Below, one piece after another: positions 10,442 to 20,243 of a stretch of DNA of 40,181 nucleotides. The translations under genes and the position numbers were made by a program. The first letter of the stretch is position 1; every line of letters starts with the position of its first letter. The notes under the pieces were generated by a model. That model was not told the DNA's origin, did not search any database, and worked only from the letters and a program-made list of their open reading frames with translations. Source of the stretch: Acinetobacter sp. P8-3-8 (lineage in GTDB: Bacteria; Pseudomonadota; Gammaproteobacteria; Pseudomonadales; Moraxellaceae); NCBI RefSeq assembly GCF_000214135.1, contig NZ_AFIE01000031.1:1-40181 (forward strand), written 5' to 3'.

Positions 10442-11173
10442 TTAAAATTGCAGAGCTTCAAATACAAGCTCTTGTTGATCATTCAAGTGAATATGTACAG
10501 CTTTTTTTACCACATCTTGTGGAATATCATCAGCTACACAATATGTTCCTGCGATAGAAACCAATTCGGCTTCTAATGAATGACAAAAAATTCTTGCAGC
10601 AGTATTACCGCCTGCGCCTGCGATGACTCTACCACGAACACTGCCATAGATATGTATATTTCCTGAAGCAATTACTTCAGAACCACTGTTAATCCCTGCA
10701 TTGAGAATAATATCACCATGGTCTTGTACAAGGCATTGCCCTGTACGTAAGATTTCATCATGATAAGACGTCACATGGCTAATGGATTTCGGTGCTTCTG
10801 TTGTAGTTTTTTCAAGCGCTGTGGCAGAGGCAGATGTCGTTTCTTTTACGGGTGTTTCAACCACTTGCTCTTTGGTTGGTTTTATGCGCTGTAAAGGACG
10901 GTCTGCGGGCAAAACAGGGAACTGAATTGCACGTGCTTGGTCACCCAATAAACCATCAATAACAGCCATAGGCTGTAAATCAAGGCTGACAATCAATTGA
11001 ATAAGCGCAATCAGCTCTTGTTCAACAGTCGTATCAATAATGACTAAAGCCCCTTGATAAGAGGTTTCACTCATCATTGAAGTTAATTGCTGGCGGATGG
11101 CATCATGATCATTTGTATCGAAGGTTAATCGTGTAAAATTAACCATTCTGCCTGTAATCCGTATATCAGCCAT
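10442..11173 (-). CDS. minC: Septum site-determining protein MinC
   Basis: MinC inhibits FtsZ polymerisation away from midcell when bound to MinD. The 243-residue protein has an N-terminal FtsZ-inhibiting domain (about 1-100), a Thr/Ala/Ser-rich linker (about 105-140), and a C-terminal right-handed beta-helix that binds MinD. The beta-helix shows the typical [29 protein letters not shown]-like repeats and the motif [10 protein letters not shown] near residues 180-190. It has a TAAGGA Shine-Dalgarno site and is the first gene of minCDE. Confidence 0.96.
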   Translation of the reverse strand: MADIRITGRMVNFTRLTFDTNDHDAIRQQLTSMMSETSYQGALVIIDTTVEQELIALIQLIVSLDLQPMAVIDGLLGDQARAIQFPVLPADRPLQRIKPTKEQVVETPVKETTSASATALEKTTTEAPKSISHVTSYHDEILRTGQCLVQDHGDIILNAGINSGSEVIASGNIHIYGSVRGRVIAGAGGNTAARIFCHSLEAELVSIAGTYCVADDIPQDVVKKAVHIHLNDQQELVFEALQF

Positions 11174-11298
11174 AATTATTCCTTAAAAGGCTTGTGACCT
11201 AAAGTTTTCTATCTAAAGTTAATTTGTGAAATAGCGCAAATGCTAGAACAAATTGAACGATTTCTCTAGCAAAGATACAAATAATTTCAATGAAAAAT

Positions 11299-12372
11299 TT
11301 ATTTTTCAGCTTGATCATTTTTATTCAATTCCAGTTGCCATTGTTTTACAGCAACTTGTTTCTTCAGTGATTCTAAACTCTCATAGACCACAGATTCAAC
11401 CAATTCTTCAAGAGATTGATTTTCAATATTTAACTGACTGAGTTTTGTCGAAATGAGCTGATAGGTGGCATTTGGATTATCCACACTACCTTCAGTCAAA
11501 GGTTGAATCAAACCTTGAGTAATATTTTCACCCAATTGTTGCCCAATATTTTGAATTTGATTTTCAATCATACCGCCTGCAATTGGAATTAAACGTAATA
11601 GTTGAGTCAATTGTGGCGTATCTTCAATCGCTTGGCGAACAATCTGTCCCACATTATGAGTGATTAACTGACGTTGAGCTTTTAATTCAGTGGCTAAACT
11701 TTCTTGTAAAACTTCTGCAATGGCTTTGGCAAAAATGTCTCGGTGATGATTGACTAAGTCATGGATAATTTTTTTGTGGCTGGAACTGGTATCTAATTCT
11801 TGTTTTACGCCATCAATTACTGTCAATACAACCCGATCCGAGAGCTCTTCCATCACTACACCATAATAAAACAAGACACGATTCATGATGCTATCAGGAA
11901 CAACTTTATAACCCATTTCATGGAATCTGTAGGCAATGATCCCTGCACGAATTAAACGTAAAAAACGCAAATAAGGACTAATCGCTAAAATTTCATACCA
12001 ATGAATAAAAGGGAAGAAAAACCAACGGGCATGATGTTTATAAATAATCGCAAAGAACCATCGAATGAGTAATTCTGCGATTAAAAAAGTAATAAACCAG
12101 CTTTCAGTTTTAATCACCCACGGATGTAAATCACTTTTATAGAATTGTAAAACTTGAGGTAAATGAATGGTTTCAAAAAACCAATTCCCAAAGTTACTCA
12201 TGAGAAAAGCATTTGCACATAAGCAAAATAAATTAAATACAATAATGAACATCATAAAGATGTCATAAGCTAAGAAAAGCTTCCAACCGACTGTATCGTG
12301 GCGGATATGCTGACGGATGCCTTTTTTTATTGTGCTTTGGCTAGATTCTTGTTTAATGTCTTGCTCTGTCAT
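11299..12372 (-). CDS. Membrane protein with voltage-sensor-like N-terminal module, no visible pore
   Basis: I do not recognise a named family. Residues about 30-58 form a hydrophobic helix. Residues 92-111 (WFITFLIAELLIRWFFAIIY) resemble S2 of ion-channel voltage sensors (E100, R104). Residues 124-142 (HWYEILAISPYLRFLRLIR) resemble the S3-S4 part, with arginines 136, 139 and 142 at every third position. No S5, pore loop or selectivity filter follows. Instead, residues about 155-357 form a long, mainly helical and presumably cytoplasmic region. An AAGGA Shine-Dalgarno site supports the start. It lies between minC and an acyltransferase gene on the same strand, 92 nt from the latter. The channel-like fold is inferred from pattern only. 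Confidence 0.55.
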   Translation of the reverse strand: MTEQDIKQESSQSTIKKGIRQHIRHDTVGWKLFLAYDIFMMFIIVFNLFCLCANAFLMSNFGNWFFETIHLPQVLQFYKSDLHPWVIKTESWFITFLIAELLIRWFFAIIYKHHARWFFFPFIHWYEILAISPYLRFLRLIRAGIIAYRFHEMGYKVVPDSIMNRVLFYYGVVMEELSDRVVLTVIDGVKQELDTSSSHKKIIHDLVNHHRDIFAKAIAEVLQESLATELKAQRQLITHNVGQIVRQAIEDTPQLTQLLRLIPIAGGMIENQIQNIGQQLGENITQGLIQPLTEGSVDNPNATYQLISTKLSQLNIENQSLEELVESVVYESLESLKKQVAVKQWQLELNKNDQAEK

Positions 12373-12464
12373 TGCAATTCCTTTTGAAAGCTGACTTCTT
12401 TCATTATGTTTTAAAATGGGAGATGTTTCTGATTCAATAACAATGCGAAAGAGAAGTCATTGGT

Positions 12465-13382
12465 TTAGCGACTATATTTATTTTTCATTTTGCTAATCAA
12501 TTGATCTTTTTCAGCCCACAAATGATCAACCCATTTTTGGAAGTTTTCACGATATTCAGCATCATCCTCGTAATTACCGCCTAAAACCCAATCAGGAATT
12601 TCAATTTTACGCATATTGACAGCAATTCGAGGAACATCACCTAACCAAAACTCACCATAACCCGGTGCACCATCAGGATAGACAATAGTCATATCGACTA
12701 GAGCATCAATTTTATCGCCTAAAATATCTAAGGCTAAAGCTAATCCACCTGCTTTAGGTTTGAGCAAATTGACATAAGGTGATTGTTGTTTCTCATGTTT
12801 TTCTGGAGTAAAACGAGTGCCTTCCAAATAATTCAGTAGGGTAAATGGCTGACTCAGTAATTGCTCACAAGCTTTACGTGCTTCTGCTAAATCACGGTAT
12901 TTAAGTTCAGGATTTTTTGCAATTTGTTCTTTGGTATGCCGTTTCATCATCGGGAAGCCTAAAATTTTAAAGGCTTGACCGACAAAAGGAATGAAAATCA
13001 GTTCCCACTTGGTGAAAAAACGCGTTAGAGGCATACGGCTCAAACCAAAATATTGATTAACAGTGGTATCAACCCAGCTTTGATGATTACAGGTCATGAG
13101 ATAACGACCTTGCATATTCAGGTCTAAGCCTTCATCAATGCTAATATCCCACTGTGTTTCAGAGAGAATATGATCAATTAACCAATTATTAACACTTAAC
13201 CAACTGTTGGTGATGTTAATATTGGTTTCATCGATTTTTTTAGACTTTTTGACCAGTTTGGTTAATCCAAGTGCCAAGACTGGAGGACCATGAAAAAAGG
13301 TGCTTCCAGTAATCACTGTACCAACGGTTAATCCTTTCGTAATTTTTTTTAAAATAGGTTGCTTCTGTTGCTGAGATGACAT
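12465..13382 (-). CDS. PlsC-type acyltransferase (YihG-like)
   Basis: This is a 305-residue membrane-associated member of the 1-acyl-glycerol-3-phosphate acyltransferase superfamily. The catalytic HX4D motif reads NHQSWVD with His100 and Asp105, and the substrate-binding EGTR motif is in NYLEGTRF near residue 196. A hydrophobic N-terminal segment (about 15-40) probably anchors it. It most resembles the YihG/YihG-like subgroup rather than the main PlsC, which would be involved in phospholipid acyl-chain remodelling; this finer assignment is inference. TTAGGA serves as Shine-Dalgarno site. It may be co-transcribed with the voltage-sensor-like gene downstream. Confidence 0.85.
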   Translation of the reverse strand: MSSQQQKQPILKKITKGLTVGTVITGSTFFHGPPVLALGLTKLVKKSKKIDETNINITNSWLSVNNWLIDHILSETQWDISIDEGLDLNMQGRYLMTCNHQSWVDTTVNQYFGLSRMPLTRFFTKWELIFIPFVGQAFKILGFPMMKRHTKEQIAKNPELKYRDLAEARKACEQLLSQPFTLLNYLEGTRFTPEKHEKQQSPYVNLLKPKAGGLALALDILGDKIDALVDMTIVYPDGAPGYGEFWLGDVPRIAVNMRKIEIPDWVLGGNYEDDAEYRENFQKWVDHLWAEKDQLISKMKNKYSR

Positions 13383-13687
13383 AGAACAGTCCTAATCATT
13401 TTTGCATATTCGAATTAAAGTGTTAGCTTGCTGGATATTTCATAAAATTAAGCATCTTCATCAATATAAATGAATTACCCACAGCCTTTAAATATAGTCC
13501 TTCATTGTTCATTTAAAAAGAGACATTTATAAACTGTGTACAAATTATGGTGATCAGTTTTGCAAAATTTGCACTATATTTTACAAAATGTAAAAAAATG
13601 AGAAATTCTTAACAAAATGCCAATAGTGGAAGTTCATTATTTATGACAAAATGAAATTCAACAAAAAACACAACTTGGAGGCATGCG
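13383..13687. other. Divergent intergenic region (305 nt), no gene
   Basis: It separates the acyltransferase gene (minus) from the OmpA-like lipoprotein gene (plus) and must hold both promoters. I see a small inverted repeat TTTTACAAAATGTAAAA around 13579-13595 and AT-rich -10-like hexamers, but no promoter I can call with confidence. Confidence 0.4.
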
Positions 13688-14335
13688 ATGCGTGCACTAT
13701 TAATTACAGCAGTAGCAGGGGCTTTGGCATTATCAGGATGTCAAACAACTGGAAATAACATCGGTGGTGTGGAATACGATAAAGCTGCTTTAGGTGGTTT
13801 AATTGGTGCAGCGGCAGGTTATGGTTTGTCGCGCGGTAATGCAAATAGTTCTGCACAGAATAACCGTGCTGCGGCAATTGGTGCTGCATTAGGTGCAGGT
13901 GCTGGTCTTTATTTGGACAATAAAGAGAAAAAACTTCGCCAACAAATGGCAGGTACTGGTGTTGATGTAAGCCGTAATCCAGATGGTTCTGTTGCATTAA
14001 TTATGCCGGGTAGCATTACGTTTGATACCAATAAATCAAATATCAAACCTAACTTTTACAGCACGTTGAATAAAGTTGTTCAGACGTTGAAAGAAGATAA
14101 CAAGAGTGTAATTCTTGTGACTGGTTATACAGATAATACAGGTACGGATGCGATCAACATCCCATTATCACAAAACCGTGCTGCTTCTGTAGCAAACTAC
14201 CTGAAAGGTCAAGGCGTTCAAAGCCGTATTGACACGCAAGGTTATGGTTCTCAAAACCCAATCGCAGATAACTCAACTGCTGCTGGTCGTGAGCAAAACC
14301 GTCGTGTAGAAATTAGTATTTATGCTGCAAGCTAA
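13688..14335 (+). CDS. OmpA-family lipoprotein (YiaD-like)
   Basis: This 215-residue outer-membrane lipoprotein has a lipobox ALSGC with acylated Cys18 and Gln at +2, consistent with outer-membrane sorting. A glycine-zipper stretch follows (about 34-82, GGLIGAAAGYGL and AAIGAALGAGAG). The C-terminal OmpA domain begins near SITFDTNKSNIKP and includes VTGYTDNTG and AAGREQNRRVEI, the peptidoglycan-binding face. It probably links the outer membrane to peptidoglycan. GGAGG precedes the start. A strong terminator follows. Just downstream lies a short remnant of a similar C-terminus (14458-14538). Confidence 0.9.
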   Translation: MRALLITAVAGALALSGCQTTGNNIGGVEYDKAALGGLIGAAAGYGLSRGNANSSAQNNRAAAIGAALGAGAGLYLDNKEKKLRQQMAGTGVDVSRNPDGSVALIMPGSITFDTNKSNIKPNFYSTLNKVVQTLKEDNKSVILVTGYTDNTGTDAINIPLSQNRAASVANYLKGQGVQSRIDTQGYGSQNPIADNSTAAGREQNRRVEISIYAAS

Positions 14336-14376
14336 GAAATCGTTATAAATTTAAAGCGATTTTGTAGTAAAAACAC

Positions 14377-14416
14377 AAAAATCGAATCATAGCTGGCTGT
14401 GGTTCGATTTTTTTTA
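14377..14416 (+). terminator. Terminator of the OmpA-like lipoprotein gene
   Basis: Outer stem AAAATCGAA / TTCGATTTT plus an inner 6-bp stem (CATAGC / GCTGTG, one G-T pair) is followed by a run of T. Confidence 0.85.
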
Positions 14417-14457
14417 TGCCTAAGCAAAATAAAGCATAAGAAGGAAAATAAATATGA

Positions 14458-14538
14458 GCACTTGTCATTTCTACAGTTGCTGGCTGCGAGCAAAACCGCA
14501 GTGTTGAAATCACGGTTGATGAAACAAAATCATATTGA
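14458..14538 (+). pseudogene. Remnant of a second OmpA-domain C-terminus
   Basis: One frame reads ALVISTVAGCEQNRSVEITV and then DETKSY and a TGA stop. The STVAGCEQNRSVEI part aligns with STAAGREQNRRVEI at the end of the intact lipoprotein upstream. An in-frame stop lies directly before (14455-14457) and no start or rest of the domain is present, so this is a 3' fragment. It most likely stems from a decayed tandem paralogue or a recombined duplicate. The Arg of the GREQNRR motif is replaced by Cys, and the second Arg by Ser. Confidence 0.65.
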
Positions 14539-14703
14539 GCCTTTATCTTAAAGACGCATTTTTGAAATAGAGTGGTATCAATAAAACACCTTTGGGTGGA
14601 TTTTTATGCGCTCACTTTTTTAGTCGGACACATTCACATAAAGCATTTTGCAACTGTGGTTTTGATGACTATAATCGAGCTCGAAGTTTTTTGAGGATGA
14701 ACG

Positions 14704-16743
14704 ATGTCTAAAGCAAGTCAATTGAATGACAAGCAACTTGAAGCCATGAAATATACTCAAGGACCCTTGTTAGTACTTGCAGGGGCCGGTTCAGGTAAGA
14801 CTTCTGTGATTACTAGAAAAATTGCTTATTTGGTACAGCAATGCGGTATTCCTGCGTATCGAATTACAGCAATGACTTTTACCAATAAAGCTGCACGTGA
14901 AATGAAAGAGCGTGTCGGTAAACTATTGGGAAAAGAAGAGGGGAAAGGTTTATCTGTTTCTACCTTCCATAACTTCGGTCTAAATTTATTACGCTTAGAA
15001 CTCAAAAACACACCATTAAAAGCAAACTTTTCTATTCTGGATGCGGATGACTGTAAACGCATTCTGATGGACTTGATGCATCGTGATAATTTATCAGGTG
15101 CAGAAAGTAAAGAGCTCATTGCCAAAGCAATGAAAAAGATTTCTGACTGGAAAAATGACCTTATTCTTCCAGAACAGGCACATACTACTTGTGAAACAAA
15201 TGATGATGTTCAACTTGCACATTTGTATCAGCTTTATGAGCGTAATTTACGTGCCTATAATGCGGTCGATTTTGACGATCTGATTGTCATGCCAACACGG
15301 CTACTTCAAGACAATGCTGAGGTACGTGATCGTTGGCAGAATCGTGTCCGTTATCTTTTAGTCGACGAATATCAAGATACCAACACAGCACAGTATATTC
15401 TGGTAAAACTACTGGTTGGTGTGATGGGACAATTCACCGCCGTTGGTGATGATGACCAATCTATTTACGCATGGCGTGGTGCAAAACCTGAAAATATGGC
15501 TTTGCTCAAAGAAGATTTTCACAATCTAAAAGTGATTAAACTCGAACAAAATTATCGTTCGACCAGTCGTATTTTAAAAGCGGCAAACCATGTGATTGAA
15601 AATAACCCACATTTATTCGATAAGAAATTGTGGAGTGATAAAGGTCATGGTGAAGTGATTCGTGTGATCACATGCCGTAATGATGATGATGAGTCTGAAC
15701 GAGTCGTTAAAGATTTATTGACGCATAAATTGATGAATGGAAAGAATTGGAAAGATTATGCGGTATTGTACCGTGGAAATTTCCAAGCTCGTGTACTGGA
15801 AACACAATTGCGCCAAATGCAGATTCCTTACAAGCTTTCAGGTGGTCAATCGTTCTTTGGACGTGCAGAAATTAAAGATGTGATGAGTTATTTACGGATT
15901 ATTATCAATCCTGAAGATGACAGTGCATTTTTACGTATTATCAATACACCGAAGCGCGCGATTGGGCCTGTGACGCTGGAAAAATTAGGGTTATTTGCTC
16001 AAGAAAATCATCTATCGCTATTAGCAGCAGCCAGTGATCAGCGTTTAACCATGGTTATGCCAAAGAAAGCGACAACGCAGTTGGCTGAATTTGCAGGCTT
16101 TATCAACGATTTTACTCGTGAATTATTGGATGATGATGAGCCTGTGCCTAAAATTCGTCAGATGATGAACGACGCAGGTTATATTGATTATTTACGTGAA
16201 TCGGCTGCAACACCTGCACAAGAAAAAACCAAGATTGATAACGTTGAAATGCTGTATACCAGTATTCAAAGTTTGATCAATCGTGCTGAAGATGTTGATG
16301 AAAAGAACATTGAAAGTGTGATTCGTAAAATGGTGTTGCTGGATATGCTTGAGCAACAACAGGAAGAAGAAGACACCGATAAAGTCAATTTGTTGACCTT
16401 ACATGCCTCTAAAGGTTTGGAATTTCCATTCGTTTATATCATGGGTTTAGAAGAAGAGTTGCTTCCGCATAAGAACTCGATTGCTGCTGAAACCATCGAA
16501 GAAGAACGCCGTTTGATGTACGTAGGAATCACACGTGCACAGCAAGGTTTGACTTTAACCCTCGCTGAACAGCGTAAAAATGGTGGTCAAATGAAGCAAA
16601 TGACGCCAAGTCGCTTCTTAGATGAATTACCACAAGATGAGTTGGATTGGTTAGGTCGTAAGAAAAAATTGGCTGAAAATGTCGATCCTAAACAACAAGC
16701 TCAGCAGTATTTGCAAAATTTAAAAGCGTTATTAAAACGTTGA
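14704..16743 (+). CDS. rep: ATP-dependent DNA helicase Rep
   Basis: Rep is a 3'-5' SF1A helicase that helps replication forks pass bound proteins and is involved in restart. The 679-residue protein has motif I GAGSGKT (27-33), motif Ia TFTNKAAREMKERV (about 59-72), motif II DEYQDT near 223, motif III VGDDDQSIYAWRGA, motif IV QNYRST, motif V VNLLTLHASKGLEFP and motif VI RRLMYVGITRA. The GLSVSTFHNFGL and GGQSFFGRAEIKD segments favour Rep over UvrD, and the C-terminus lacks the long UvrD extension. GAGGATG serves as Shine-Dalgarno site. It stands alone; the preceding 368-nt gap holds only a terminator and the OmpA remnant. Confidence 0.94.
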   Translation: MSKASQLNDKQLEAMKYTQGPLLVLAGAGSGKTSVITRKIAYLVQQCGIPAYRITAMTFTNKAAREMKERVGKLLGKEEGKGLSVSTFHNFGLNLLRLELKNTPLKANFSILDADDCKRILMDLMHRDNLSGAESKELIAKAMKKISDWKNDLILPEQAHTTCETNDDVQLAHLYQLYERNLRAYNAVDFDDLIVMPTRLLQDNAEVRDRWQNRVRYLLVDEYQDTNTAQYILVKLLVGVMGQFTAVGDDDQSIYAWRGAKPENMALLKEDFHNLKVIKLEQNYRSTSRILKAANHVIENNPHLFDKKLWSDKGHGEVIRVITCRNDDDESERVVKDLLTHKLMNGKNWKDYAVLYRGNFQARVLETQLRQMQIPYKLSGGQSFFGRAEIKDVMSYLRIIINPEDDSAFLRIINTPKRAIGPVTLEKLGLFAQENHLSLLAAASDQRLTMVMPKKATTQLAEFAGFINDFTRELLDDDEPVPKIRQMMNDAGYIDYLRESAATPAQEKTKIDNVEMLYTSIQSLINRAEDVDEKNIESVIRKMVLLDMLEQQQEEEDTDKVNLLTLHASKGLEFPFVYIMGLEEELLPHKNSIAAETIEEERRLMYVGITRAQQGLTLTLAEQRKNGGQMKQMTPSRFLDELPQDELDWLGRKKKLAENVDPKQQAQQYLQNLKALLKR

Positions 16744-16954
16744 TTTTTAACTCAAGCCAATCTGTTTAATATTGCCCAATTTCACTGAACTTTCCTCTAA
16801 AACAAAGAGGAGGGTTTGAGCAATTGGCGTGATTTTAAATCTTATCAATTTCTATTCTTACTGCGAAAAGCATTGATTTTGAAATGGATAAGATTTCAAT
16901 AGTTTTGAACGGATTGGTTATTCATTGTTTAATTGATTTACATAGGATTTCAAT

Positions 16955-17407
16955 ATGAAAGTTCAAGTAAAAGTACTTGATTCACGTTTAGGTCAAGAAT
17001 GGCCAATGCCAACGTATGCGACAACAGGTTCAGCAGGTTTGGACTTACGTGCATGTGTTGAAGAGGCGATCCAAATTGAACCGGGTCAAACTGTTTTAGT
17101 CAAAACAGGAATGGCGATTTATATTGAAGATTCAAACTTTGCAGGTTTAATTTTGCCTCGTTCAGGTTTAGGTCATAAACATGGGATTGTATTGGGTAAT
17201 CTTGTGGGTTTAATCGATTCAGATTACCAAGGTGAATTGATGGTTTCTGTTTGGAATCGTAGTCAAAATACATTTACTTTGGAGCCGGGTGAACGTTTAG
17301 CACAATATGTACTTGTACCTGTAATTCAAGCGCAACTTGAGATTGTGAATGAGTTCGAAGCGACTGAGCGTGGCGCAGGTGGTTTTGGACATACTGGTCA
17401 AAACTAG
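16955..17407 (+). CDS. dut: dUTP diphosphatase (deoxyuridine 5'-triphosphate nucleotidohydrolase)
   Basis: This trimeric enzyme hydrolyses dUTP to dUMP, which keeps uracil out of DNA and feeds dTMP synthesis. All five family motifs are present in 150 residues: [42 protein letters not shown] and the C-terminal [11 protein letters not shown] that closes over the active site. It is followed by a strong terminator. It precedes algC and argB on the same strand. Confidence 0.97.
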   Translation: MKVQVKVLDSRLGQEWPMPTYATTGSAGLDLRACVEEAIQIEPGQTVLVKTGMAIYIEDSNFAGLILPRSGLGHKHGIVLGNLVGLIDSDYQGELMVSVWNRSQNTFTLEPGERLAQYVLVPVIQAQLEIVNEFEATERGAGGFGHTGQN

Positions 17408-17448
17408 AAGCAGTACATTTAAAAATACTCGACTTTTCTTATATTTTT

Positions 17449-17474
17449 AAAGCCTGATTTATCAGGCTTTTTTA
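17449..17474 (+). terminator. Terminator of dut
   Basis: A 10-bp stem (AAAGCCTGAT / ATCAGGCTTT) with a 2-nt loop is followed by T residues. Confidence 0.9.
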
Positions 17475-17659
17475 TAAATCTTAAATATGTAACAAAAAGT
17501 ATGTATATATAATGTTTTAAATTTGCATATAGTATTGCCTGTTTATATGTATTTTACCTCTTAACCTTGAATAAAAATTCTGAATAAATTGCTAAAACAA
17601 CATCGATTGAATGTCCTTTAGCTTAGAGATATAGGGTTAAGCAATTAGAAGTTTTGCTT

Positions 17660-19114
17660 ATGATTGAAATGAATGATTTCCCAGCTCAAATTTTCCGTGC
17701 TTATGATATTCGTGGAAAAATTGAAATGCTACGACCTGAATACGTTCAGGCGATTGCACATGCTTTGGCGAATCAATTTATTGAAAAAGGTCAGCCGCAG
17801 ATTAGCTTAGGTTATGATGCTCGTTTAACCAGTCCTACTTTTGCTCATATTATCCAACAGGTATTTCAACAAAAAAATATCCAAGTCACTGAAATCGGTT
17901 GCTGTTCAACACCACAACTGTACTTTGCTGCTCGAAAAACAGGTGGTAATGGCATTATGGTAACAGCCAGTCATAATCCTAAAACAGATAATGGTTTTAA
18001 ATGGATTATGCAAAGTGAACCGCCGTCACCTGAAAGCATTCAAAATGTAGGAACCCAAGCAGCACAGTATTTTCAAACAGAATATATTCAAAATGAAAAG
18101 TTTGAAGCTATTCAAGCATCAACTCATAATCCAAGCCTTATTCACCAAATTAAAACTGAATATTGCTTGCCGTATCAAAACGCAATATTAAATGACATCC
18201 ATTTATCTAAACCTTTAAAAGTGGTAATTGATGGTTTAAATGGCTCAGCAGGTTATTGTGCCAATTTAGTACTTAAAAGACTGGGTTGTGAAGTGATCGC
18301 AATTCGTTGTAATGCCGATGGAAATTTTCCTGATCATGCACCAGATCCGTCACAAGCCACCCATTTAGAATTACTACGTCAAAATGTTTTAAATCATCAA
18401 GCTGATATTGGCATTGCCTTAGATGGTGATGGTGACCGTGTGGTGATACTCGATGAAACAGCACATATTATTTCCGCAGATCGTCTATTGGCTTTATTTG
18501 CACAGATGTGTTTAAAAGATCACCCTCAACATGAAATTGTTTTTGATGTGAAATGTTCTTCTATGGTACGCCAAGCCGTTGAGCGTTTAGGTGGTCATGC
18601 CAAGATGATTCGTACAGGAAGCAGCTTCCTACGCAAATATATGTCACAGTCGAAAGGTCGTGCTGTATTTGGTGGGGAATATGCAGGGCATTATGTATTT
18701 AATGATGGTCGTGGCATGGGCTATGACGATGGTTTATATGCTGCACTACGTGTCATGGAATATTTGTGCCTATTTCCAAAGGCGACATTGTCTGAAATAT
18801 TAGCGTTATATCCAGACCGTTTTTATACTGAAGATACTTATATCAGCACCCATCACACCGATCCTAAAGTTGTTCTGAATGAAATTGAACATTTAAGTCA
18901 AAATTTTGCGGCTGAATTAAGCAAAATTGATGGTGTTCGACTTGATTTTGAACATGGTTTTGGCATTATTCGGGCATCAAATACAGGTGAGTATTTCACT
19001 GTGCGTTTTGATGCGGATTGTCCAATTCATCTCAATGAAATTCGTCAGACATTTGCGTCTATGCTCAGTGATCGTTATCCTATGATCGCTCAAGAGATTC
19101 TACAAGCGCATTGA
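17660..19114 (+). CDS. algC: Phosphomannomutase/phosphoglucomutase
   Basis: This alpha-D-phosphohexomutase interconverts mannose- or glucose-6-phosphate and the 1-phosphates for surface-polysaccharide precursors. The phosphoserine loop reads TASHNP with catalytic Ser104, the Mg-binding loop is DGDGDR near residue 255, the sugar-binding loop is GGEYAGH, and the phosphate-binding loop is RASNTGEY. I chose ATG 17660 (484 residues) with AGAAG upstream over a TTG two codons earlier; ATG 17669 is also possible. Odd point: the sugar-specificity loop reads GEYAGH where the Pseudomonas AlgC consensus is GEMSGH. It lies just upstream of argB with a 59-nt gap and may be co-transcribed. Confidence 0.88.
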   Translation: MIEMNDFPAQIFRAYDIRGKIEMLRPEYVQAIAHALANQFIEKGQPQISLGYDARLTSPTFAHIIQQVFQQKNIQVTEIGCCSTPQLYFAARKTGGNGIMVTASHNPKTDNGFKWIMQSEPPSPESIQNVGTQAAQYFQTEYIQNEKFEAIQASTHNPSLIHQIKTEYCLPYQNAILNDIHLSKPLKVVIDGLNGSAGYCANLVLKRLGCEVIAIRCNADGNFPDHAPDPSQATHLELLRQNVLNHQADIGIALDGDGDRVVILDETAHIISADRLLALFAQMCLKDHPQHEIVFDVKCSSMVRQAVERLGGHAKMIRTGSSFLRKYMSQSKGRAVFGGEYAGHYVFNDGRGMGYDDGLYAALRVMEYLCLFPKATLSEILALYPDRFYTEDTYISTHHTDPKVVLNEIEHLSQNFAAELSKIDGVRLDFEHGFGIIRASNTGEYFTVRFDADCPIHLNEIRQTFASMLSDRYPMIAQEILQAH

Positions 19115-19146
19115 CTGTTTTTGCGCTTCCGCATTCAACAGTCTAA

Positions 19147-20079
<933 letters not shown>

Positions 20080-20105
20080 TCAAGTTAATAATCAGGTTAA
20101 TAATT

Positions 20106-20131
20106 AAGCCAGTGAAAACACTGGCTTTTTT
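20106..20131 (+). terminator. Terminator of argB
   Basis: A 9-bp stem (AAGCCAGTG / CACTGGCTT) with an AAAA loop is followed by T residues. Confidence 0.9.
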
Positions 20132-20243
20132 GTGTTTAATCATCAGATAAAAAATCATCCACTGTTTTAAAACATTCATTATTTGGTCACATCAATGTCA
20201 TGCAGAATGCCTAGTGTAAGTAAAAGCACTAGGAGCAGAAGAC

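Noticed and set aside
16780-16835. Possible hairpin after rep (CCTCT / AGAGG)
   Set aside because: The stem is only 5 bp with imperfect outer pairing and lacks a T tract, so I do not call it a terminator.
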